NCBI GenBank assembly: GCA_946410475.1
Contig: CAMKAM010000037.1
Coordinates: 1-11,038, forward strand
Reading direction: 5' to 3'
Length of the DNA: 11,038 nucleotides
Source: an uncultured Bacillota bacterium
GTDB taxonomy: Bacteria > Bacillota > Clostridia > Peptostreptococcales > Anaerovoracaceae
The notes beneath the pieces are model-generated. The model was not told where the DNA came from and did not search any database. It saw only the letters and a program-made list of their open reading frames with translations. Position numbers and translations under genes: made by a program. Below, piece by piece: positions 6,011 through 11,038 of the stretch. The first letter of the stretch is position 1, and each line of letters starts with the position of its first letter.

Positions 6011-6041
6011 GAAGTGCAGCGGCTATGCCGCGTGGCACTTC
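6011..6041. repeat. Intergenic hairpin 2, same build as hairpin 1
   Basis: GAAGTGC (6011-6017) pairs with GCACTTC (6035-6041), and GCGGC (6019-6023) with GCCGC (6027-6031), loop TAT. An A faces a three-base GTG bulge on the 3' side. The design (outer stem, 3' bulge, inner stem, three-base loop) mirrors hairpin 1, six bases away, though the sequences differ. Confidence 0.65.
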
Positions 6042-6084
6042 ACGCAGGGATGTCCGCGACTGCCGGATCGATCAGCTTCTTGGG

Positions 6085-6341
6085 ACTTATACATCTTGCG
6101 GATTTTTCGAGGGGTCTATATAATCAGATTGAACAAATTATACATTTCGGATCGATAAGTGAGCTTTAATATAATTGCCGGTATGGATTTCTTCGAAAAC
6201 CGGCTGTGAAAGACTTTTCGCCTCCAATGTGAGGCGAATAAAGTGGCTGGATTATATTAATCAACCGGTCTTCTGTGAAAATGTATAATTCAGAGCCCGG
6301 ATTTATATTACTCCGGCGATTTGTCTCAGAAATGTATAACT
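6085..6341. repeat. Dyad-symmetric array of short repeats centred near 6213
   Basis: Four blocks occur on each side of one centre. On the right: ATTATATTAA (6251-6260), AAATGTATAATT (6279-6290), TTATAT (6303-6308), AAATGTATAACT (6330-6341). On the left, as reverse complements: 6166-6175, 6136-6147, 6118-6123 and 6085-6096 (last one 10/12 to the consensus AAATGTATAAYT). Each left/right pair is symmetric about 6213 to the base, and the two 12-mers in each arm are exactly 51 bp apart. The 75 bp in the middle hold two hairpins (GCCGGT/ACCGGC, 6177-6204; TTCGCCTC/GAGGCGAA, 6217-6238). This looks like a diverged long inverted repeat: a MITE-like remnant with terminal and subterminal repeats, or a multi-site operator. 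Confidence 0.6.
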
Positions 6342-6349
6342 GCTATAAT
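6321..6349 (+). promoter_or_regulatory. Extended -10 promoter pointing toward the secreted protein gene
   Basis: TTGTCT (6321-6326) and TATAAT (6344-6349) have 17-base spacing and an extended -10 TG at 6341-6342. A copy of the AAATGTATAAYT repeat fills the spacer (6330-6341). Start would be near 6356, about 400 bases upstream of the secreted-protein gene, so it drives either a long leader or a separate RNA. Confidence 0.5.
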
Positions 6350-6355
6350 AAGTAA

Positions 6356-6488
6356 CTGCAAAAGTTAGGTGTGTCCGAGATATGACAGATATATTTGCAT
6401 TATAGAAAGCAAGAAAAATGGAAAGGCGTGCGGCTTTTGTAAGCAAAAGTGTGTCTGCTTTGAGCAGTCAGGCCTGTGCTTTCTTTGT
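6356..6488 (+). ncRNA. Possible structured RNA or leader segment
   Basis: No gene is seen here. Starting at the predicted transcription start, TGCAAA (6357-6362) can pair with TTTGCA (6394-6399) with TGTC/GACA inside (6372-6375, 6384-6387). Then AGAAAGCA (6404-6411) pairs with TGCTTTCT (6477-6484), enclosing AGGC/GCCT (6424-6427, 6472-6475), a CTTTTG/CAAAAG hairpin (6434-6449) and a CTGCT/AGCAG hairpin (6455-6467), a three-way junction. A weak T-rich end (TTCTTTGTCT) follows. I do not recognise a known riboswitch, 6S or SRP RNA. Short stems like these can arise by chance. Confidence 0.3.
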
Positions 6489-6642
6489 CTACCCGGTGAA
6501 CATTATATAAAATATGATTGATCCAATATGTCATGATCAACAGGCAATGCGCCGTGAACGGGGAAGGTGGTATCCTGCTCTGTTATTGTATTGAGGGACG
6601 ATATGGATGTGAAGTCAGCAATCAGTACTGTTTTTATGCCGG

Positions 6643-6693
6643 TCCGGGACATTATCGGCGGCGTGTCGCGAGAAATATGCGATAAGACCCGGA
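6643..6693 (+). promoter_or_regulatory. Leader hairpin with a competing partner upstream of the secreted protein gene
   Basis: TCCGGG (6643-6648) pairs with CCCGGA (6688-6693), and TTATCG (6652-6657) with CGATAA (6680-6685). A rival pairing, GTCCGG (6642-6647) with CCGGAC (6711-6716), uses the same left strand, so the two folds exclude each other. The rival fold ends about 25 bases before the ribosome site of the next gene. The rest of 6490-6752 shows no gene. Confidence 0.35.
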
Positions 6694-6752
6694 GAATATA
6701 AAAGGCATTTCCGGACAGTATAGTGTTATTCATAGGAACAAGGAGGGAGTTT

Positions 6753-9344
6753 ATGGTTCGTATCTGGAGAAAACTGACGATCATGGCACTGACGGTGGTC
6801 ATGATCGTAACGATGGTCCCGCTTACGGGAAGTATGAATGCTTACGCGGATGAGCAGGAACCCACACCGATACAGGATACATATGAGATCGATGGGGTGA
6901 CTTATTACAACACTGGGTCGGCAGCTTTTGCGACAAAGAATCCCGCGAGATTCTATAAAGAGCTTCTCGGAACCAGGACCGAGTATTTAAAAAACAATAA
7001 TAAAGACTGGTCGATGTCAGACATGTGGCTTGGTCTTGCCTTGGGCATCGGATATTATTACAACCCCGGTTCCGGCCTTTTACATAATTACAATATGCTG
7101 CGTGGTTTTGATGAAGGGGAATACTACGAACCGGAGGAGGAAGGTAAAGTTTACGGCAGGAGGATCGATCCAGTTGACAAGGGTTCTCTCAAGGATGCGG
7201 AGGACTATATGACAGAACAGATCTTTGGATCCAGTATCTCCGACGGATATTTCAAAGATCAGACAGGGGACCAGCCGGTCATTGTTGCGGCGGTCAATTC
7301 AAGATCCTTATCGCTCAACGAAGCTGCTGTAGTCTATTTTTCAAACTTTCGCGTTGCCCCGATCTTACCGGAAGACAAGGGATCGAACTATGTGACGACG
7401 GAACTGAAGAACGAGACCAGTTCGATAGATGATGCTGCTTCTTCTATTAAAAATGATACAGCTCAGAAGGTATCCGCCAAGCAGTCCATTTCGTCCAGCA
7501 CTTCGGTGTCCGCAACGAGTTCCGTGAACGGTTCCGAGTCATATTCATACTCTGAGAGCATCAAGTTCGGGGCAGGATACGATTTCACTCCGGCGTTTAA
7601 GGCGAGCATGGAACTTGGATTTACGGCGAGCCAGGCAGTCCAGAAAGGATGGGAAACGTCAGATTCAATGACGAATTCCCAGAGCACTGCTCATGAGGTA
7701 AGCGTGGATCTTCCGCCTTACACGCAGGGCTACATCACGCAGAAGACGACGGAAGCCGAAAACTTAACAAAGTACAACTGCCCGATCGCTCTCAAATATG
7801 ATGTTACCATCGTTTACTATTTTAACGATCACTACATCGACGATACCGGGGATACTGTAATAATACCAAAGAAGGCATCAGATCCGGCGGATAAAATGGT
7901 CTTCACTTTCAGTGATCAGACCGGAGGCGCCAGGGGAGATATAGCCAAAAGGATCGCTGCCTGCCCGGATGGAGTTTATGACGACGACGGGCTTTCATGG
8001 GGAGAGATCCCGGGCAGTGGAGTGGTAAGCGACACTGCGTATGTTGCAAGATCCAACCCTCTGAAATGGGAAACATCTCCGCTCGATTATCTGACAGCTT
8101 ATGTGCCTATGTCGCCAACCGGCGCTTCATTCAAAGAAACGATGAAGGTGGTCTCCAGCGAGGTCAGGGAATTCCAGCCGCTTTATCCCCTGTACAGAGT
8201 GAAGATCGCAGATCCCGATGTCGCCGTTATCTCTGATGAAGTCGACTACGATAAATTCTCATATTACACACGTAAGATGGAAACAGGCGACTATTCATAC
8301 GCCAACTATATGACACTGGAAGGTCTGAATGCCAAAGGAGTCGCTTACTACGGATTCAACAAGGACAACGGTTACTGGATCGTCACCGATAAGGAAGGAA
8401 ATGAACTTGACCCCGAAAGCGCGCCCGTCACGGTCGAGAAGGATCCTGTATCCAAAAACTGGAGATATACGGCAGTAAAGCCGGGCACATGCTTCCTGGT
8501 ATACAGGATAAATGAAGGGATCTATGCCACAGCGGACGCTCCGGATGATTACATAAAGAATGATGATCTTGATAAGACGGCAGCCCTTGAGATCATTGTA
8601 TCTGATAAAGTCGCCGCGCCGGCAGGAAAGACGCTGACTTACAGCGGGAAGACGCAGACTGGTGTCGCGGCGGGCGAATATTATACTGTGACCGGAAATA
8701 CTGCAGTAAACGCGGGATCCTACGAGGCGACGGCTTCGCTGAAGGACAAAACACACTACACATGGGCAGACGGAACGACTGCAGACAAGAAAATCAAATG
8801 GACCATCGCGCCAAAGAAGATCACTCCGGGCGTAACTCTGTCAGCTGCCGCTTTTACATGGAACGGTAAGGCAAGGAAGCCTGCCGCGGCAGTGAAAGAC
8901 GGTCAGACGAAGCTTGCCTCATCCAGCTATACGCTGACCTATGCTTCCGGGCGGAAGAACGTAGGCAAGTACAGCGTCAAAGTCACACTGAAGGGCAACT
9001 ACACCGGAAGCAGGACAGTGAATTTCAAGATCAGACCGAAGGGAACGAGCCTCTCCAGGCTGACCAGAGCCAGAAGGGCGATAAAGGTCAAGTGGAGGAA
9101 GCAGGCTTCGAAGATGTCCGCTTCCCGCATTACCGGATACCAGGTCCAGGCTGCAACGAACAAAAAGTTCACGAAGAACAAGAAGACGTTGACAGTGAAA
9201 GGATACAAGAAGGTCTCAAAGAAGATGACCGGACTGAAAGGCGGGAAGAGGTATTACGTCAGGATCCGCACCTACAAGACGGTAAGCGGAGTGAGGTACT
9301 ACTCGCCGTGGTCAAAGGTCAGGACAGTGAAGACCAAAAAATGA
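6753..9344 (+). CDS. Secreted protein with aerolysin/ETX-like pore-forming module, Ig-like repeats and a basic FN3-like C-terminus
   Basis: This 863-residue exported protein starts at 6753, chosen for AGGAGGG five bases upstream. A signal peptide spans 1-32 (basic MVRIWRK, hydrophobic core, cleavage after AYA). Residues 33-180 are unrecognised and Tyr-rich. Residues 180-357 resemble the aerolysin/ETX-MTX2 beta-pore-forming fold: LKNETS, a Ser/Thr-rich stretch (232-316), an alternating polar/apolar hairpin at about 262-292 (SYSYSESIKFGAGYDF, turn TP, FKASMELGF), then SVDLPPYTQGYITQ and KYDVTIVYYF, like the conserved PP-turn strand after the insertion hairpin. Residues 475-617 are unassigned, probably Ig-like. 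Residues 618-686 are an Ig-like repeat of the YSG..AGSY..WADGTTADKKI type, 687-761 another (KNVGKYSVKV..GNYTGS), and 766-863 a Lys/Arg-rich fibronectin III-like domain (ITGYQVQ.., YYVRIRTYK, YYSPWSKV). There is no LPXTG motif. It stands alone between two terminators. Pore formation is inferred from pattern, not alignment; an adhesin or structural role remains possible. Confidence 0.78.
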   Translation: MVRIWRKLTIMALTVVMIVTMVPLTGSMNAYADEQEPTPIQDTYEIDGVTYYNTGSAAFATKNPARFYKELLGTRTEYLKNNNKDWSMSDMWLGLALGIGYYYNPGSGLLHNYNMLRGFDEGEYYEPEEEGKVYGRRIDPVDKGSLKDAEDYMTEQIFGSSISDGYFKDQTGDQPVIVAAVNSRSLSLNEAAVVYFSNFRVAPILPEDKGSNYVTTELKNETSSIDDAASSIKNDTAQKVSAKQSISSSTSVSATSSVNGSESYSYSESIKFGAGYDFTPAFKASMELGFTASQAVQKGWETSDSMTNSQSTAHEVSVDLPPYTQGYITQKTTEAENLTKYNCPIALKYDVTIVYYFNDHYIDDTGDTVIIPKKASDPADKMVFTFSDQTGGARGDIAKRIAACPDGVYDDDGLSWGEIPGSGVVSDTAYVARSNPLKWETSPLDYLTAYVPMSPTGASFKETMKVVSSEVREFQPLYPLYRVKIADPDVAVISDEVDYDKFSYYTRKMETGDYSYANYMTLEGLNAKGVAYYGFNKDNGYWIVTDKEGNELDPESAPVTVEKDPVSKNWRYTAVKPGTCFLVYRINEGIYATADAPDDYIKNDDLDKTAALEIIVSDKVAAPAGKTLTYSGKTQTGVAAGEYYTVTGNTAVNAGSYEATASLKDKTHYTWADGTTADKKIKWTIAPKKITPGVTLSAAAFTWNGKARKPAAAVKDGQTKLASSSYTLTYASGRKNVGKYSVKVTLKGNYTGSRTVNFKIRPKGTSLSRLTRARRAIKVKWRKQASKMSASRITGYQVQAATNKKFTKNKKTLTVKGYKKVSKKMTGLKGGKRYYVRIRTYKTVSGVRYYSPWSKVRTVKTKK

Positions 9345-9378
9345 TCCGGCTGTAAAATAAAAACTTAACAGGTGTCTT

Positions 9379-9430
9379 GTCAGGTCTGCCGATAGGTGTT
9401 ATCATTCTATCGGCGGCCTGTCTTTTGTTT
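9379..9430 (+). terminator. Intrinsic terminator after the secreted protein gene
   Basis: GCCGATAG (9388-9395) pairs with CTATCGGC (9407-9414). The stem extends outward through CAGG/CCTG with a one-base bulge and a wobble pair, and is followed by TCTTTTGTTT. It separates the secreted-protein gene from nadA. Confidence 0.82.
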
Positions 9431-9438
9431 GAAGGCTT

Positions 9439-9467
9439 TTGCCGGAAGAAAGACCGCCGTCGATAAA
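9439..9467 (+). promoter_or_regulatory. Candidate promoter of the nadAB operon
   Basis: TTGCCG (9439-9444) and GATAAA (9462-9467) are 17 bases apart, each 4/6 to consensus, giving a start near 9474 and a leader of about 30 bases that includes the nadA ribosome site. I could not identify a NAD-repressor operator with certainty. Confidence 0.35.
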
Positions 9468-9502
9468 ACAATGGTTCAAATATCATATGAGGAAAGAAAC
9501 AA

Positions 9503-10408
9503 ATGAAAAAACTGACCGAAGAGATCAAAACTATGGCCAGAGAGCAGGACGCTGTGATCCTTGCTCACTACTATGTGGACGGTGAGGTGCAGGACATCGC
9601 CGACTACGTCGGAGACTCGTTCTTCCTGGCCAAGAAAGCGAAAGAAGTGCAGAACAGGACCATCGTGTTCTGCGGCGTGACGTTCATGGGGGAGAGCGCA
9701 TGCATACTGAACCCGGACAAGACGGTCCTCATTCCCGATGCGGACGCTGTCTGCCCGATGGCGCTGATGGTAGAAAGAGAGAAGATCGCTGAGATGAGGG
9801 AGAAGTACGACGACCTCGCAGTCGTCTGCTACATCAACTCGATGGCCGCGACAAAAGAACTGGTCGACGTCTGCGTCACTTCATCGAACGCGCTGAAGAT
9901 AGTGAAGAACCTTCCGCAGAAGAACATATACTTCATTCCGGACAAGAACCTGGGCAGCTGGATAGCGGAGCAGGTGCCGGAGAAGAACTTCATCCTCGGA
10001 GACGGTTACTGTCATGTCCATGACTGCATCACGCCTGAGGATATAGAAGAGTACAGGTCGAAATATCCGGGATGCAAGGTGCTCGTCCATCCGGAGTGCC
10101 CGCTTGCGGTAAGCAAAATAGCAGACTACGTGGGAAGCACCAGCGGTATCATAGATTATGCGACGGAAAGCCCCGACAGGGAATTCATCGTGGGAACAGA
10201 GGCAGGAGTGCTGCACGAACTGAAGAGGAAAAACCCGGACAAAGAGTTCCACTTCATCGAAAAGTCAGCATGCGAGGATATGCACAGGATGACTCTCGAA
10301 GATGTCGCAGCGTGCCTACGTGAAAACTCGCCGAAGGCGGAGCTGGATGAAGGCGTAAGGCAGAGAGCCGAAGCATCCCTTGACAGGATGCTCGAGCTGG
10401 CGAAATAA
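9503..10408 (+). CDS. nadA: Quinolinate synthase NadA
   Basis: NadA condenses iminoaspartate (from NadB) with dihydroxyacetone phosphate to quinolinate, the committed step of de novo NAD synthesis, using an oxygen-sensitive [4Fe-4S] cluster. The 301 residues match the short NadA form. The three cluster cysteines are in family context: C84 (DAVCPMA), C199 (HPECP) and C257 (SACEDMHRMTLED). Other conserved pieces are ILAHYYVDGEVQDIADYVGDS near the N-terminus, CYINSMAATKE, PDKNLGSW and GSTSGII. The start has a GAGGAAAG ribosome site (9489-9496). It is 22 bases ahead of nadB, so the pair works as one operon: NadB makes the unstable iminoaspartate that NadA consumes. nadC would be expected next, beyond the window. 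Confidence 0.97.
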   Translation: MKKLTEEIKTMAREQDAVILAHYYVDGEVQDIADYVGDSFFLAKKAKEVQNRTIVFCGVTFMGESACILNPDKTVLIPDADAVCPMALMVEREKIAEMREKYDDLAVVCYINSMAATKELVDVCVTSSNALKIVKNLPQKNIYFIPDKNLGSWIAEQVPEKNFILGDGYCHVHDCITPEDIEEYRSKYPGCKVLVHPECPLAVSKIADYVGSTSGIIDYATESPDREFIVGTEAGVLHELKRKNPDKEFHFIEKSACEDMHRMTLEDVAACLRENSPKAELDEGVRQRAEASLDRMLELAK

Positions 10409-10430
10409 CCGGCCGGAAGGAGAAGGCAAG

Positions 10431-11038
10431 ATGAGATACAAAACGGATGTAGTCATCGTAGGAAGCGGAGTCGCGGGCCTTTACTGCGCCCTCAAACTCC
10501 CGCAGGATCTCGATATCACGATCATAACGAAGGCCGACACTGAAGAATGCGACAGCTGGCTGGCTCAGGGCGGGATATGCGTCCTGAGAAACGAAGAGGA
10601 CTATCAGGCTTACTACGAAGACACGCTGAGAGCCGGACACTATGAGAACGACAGGAGTTCTGTCGACATCATGATCAGATCTTCCGGGCAGCTGATAGAG
10701 GACCTCGTCAGTTACGGTGTCCATTTCGAAAGAGATGAGAACGGAGAACTGATATATACAAGAGAGGGCGCCCACTCTGCGCCGCGCATCCTCTTCCACC
10801 AGGATGTTACCGGAAAGGAGATCACGAGCACTCTGCTGGAGCAGGTGAAAAAGCTCCCCAACGTGACGATATTCGACCACACTACGATGATCGATATCAT
10901 CGCTGAGGACGGATATTGCCAGGGAATAGTTGCGTTGGCGGACCCGGACTCACCGCTGGGACTAAGGTCTGACGGTCTGATGGCAGATGACGGAAGAGAG
11001 ATATGCATCATGGAGGCCCCGGAGGTCGTATGGGCATG
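10431..11038 (+). CDS. nadB: L-aspartate oxidase NadB (N-terminal part, cut by window edge)
   Basis: NadB is an FAD enzyme that oxidises L-aspartate to iminoaspartate for NadA; in anaerobes fumarate is the likely electron acceptor. About 202 N-terminal residues are visible, with no stop before the right edge. The FAD-binding beta-alpha-beta motif is at residues 6-16 (DVVIVGSGVAG), SWLAQGG at 42-48 is a NadB/flavoprotein signature, and HSAPRILFHQDVTGKEI at 115-131 corresponds to the conserved H-x-x-x-R-I..D.TG.EI active-site segment shared with fumarate reductase flavoproteins. AAGGAG at 10417-10422 sets the ATG at 10431. A somewhat long loop (PDSPLGLRSDGLMADDGREI, about residues 172-191) precedes the second FAD strand at the edge. 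Confidence 0.94.
   Translation, partial: MRYKTDVVIVGSGVAGLYCALKLPQDLDITIITKADTEECDSWLAQGGICVLRNEEDYQAYYEDTLRAGHYENDRSSVDIMIRSSGQLIEDLVSYGVHFERDENGELIYTREGAHSAPRILFHQDVTGKEITSTLLEQVKKLPNVTIFDHTTMIDIIAEDGYCQGIVALADPDSPLGLRSDGLMADDGREICIMEAPEVVWA

Noticed and set aside
5967..6041. CRISPR-like repeat array
   Set aside because: Only two hairpins of differing sequence with no regular spacers; no cas genes.
6096..6124. Second promoter-like pair TTGCGG-17-TATAAT
   Set aside because: The -35 is only 3/6 and the perfect -10 lies within a block of the symmetric repeat array, so it may be a by-product of the AT-rich repeats. It is not listed as a promoter.
5936..6169. Plus-strand 77-residue frame after the tRNA repeat
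   Set aside because: It starts inside a terminator stem and runs through two hairpins; no ribosome site and no recognisable protein features.
6421..6484. Possible SRP RNA or known riboswitch (GAGCAGTCAGGCCTGTGC stretch)
   Set aside because: It lacks the GGAAG-type apical tetraloop region of SRP RNA, and no cyclic-di-GMP, TPP, SAM, purine or preQ1 signature fits.
6503..6802. Minus-strand 99-residue frame in the leader of the secreted-protein gene
   Set aside because: It overlaps the signal peptide region of the real gene, has no ribosome site, and I could not connect it to any family. I considered a gene remnant but found no support.

Overview
The window looks like a chromosomal segment of a mid-GC, Gram-positive anaerobe of the class Clostridia (Bacillota). 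Evidence: a group II ECF transporter module, strong AGGAGG-type ribosome binding sites, frequent AGA/AGG and ATA codons, a tRNA gene with an encoded CCA, and a secreted protein with the Ig-like and fibronectin III-like C-terminus common in gut Clostridia. A member of the Eubacterium/Mogibacterium/Anaerovoracaceae group is my guess, made from protein flavour only.

Layout. (1) Bases 1-4437 form one plus-strand run. It holds the ECF transporter core (EcfA1 cut by the left edge, EcfA2, EcfT), a 94-residue QueT-like substrate-binding component that appears to lack its middle, the tRNA m7G46 methyltransferase TrmB, and a class I/II aminotransferase. The ecf genes overlap by 4 bp and are surely co-transcribed. 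(2) A small two-TM potassium-channel-like gene (4449-4880) faces the aminotransferase tail to tail with an 11-bp gap. A GNAT acetyltransferase (5001-5558) diverges from it. (3) A tRNA-Gly(CCC) gene with its own promoter, leader hairpin and terminator follows. Behind it lies a roughly 130-nt highly structured segment that ends in an exact 20-nt copy of the tRNA 3' end and is followed by a second terminator. This resembles integration at a tRNA gene. (4) Bases 5957-6752 contain no convincing gene but are dense in structure: two tandem hairpins, a dyad-symmetric array of short repeats with a shared centre near 6213, a good extended -10 promoter, a foldable transcript region, and a leader hairpin with a competing partner. 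(5) The standout gene (6753-9344) encodes an 863-residue secreted protein. Its residues 180-357 look like an aerolysin/ETX-MTX2-type beta-pore-forming module, including an amphipathic hairpin. Its C-terminus carries Ig-like repeats and a very basic fibronectin III-like domain. (6) After a terminator, nadA and nadB (cut by the right edge) start a de novo NAD biosynthesis operon.

How the parts relate. The flanks (transport, tRNA modification, amino acid metabolism, NAD synthesis) are ordinary core genes. The accessory signal is the stretch from the tRNA-Gly 3' end to the terminator before nadA: a candidate tRNA-associated insertion carrying a putative secreted pore-former behind an unusual, structured upstream region. 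No recombinase, immunity gene or CRISPR array is visible in the window.
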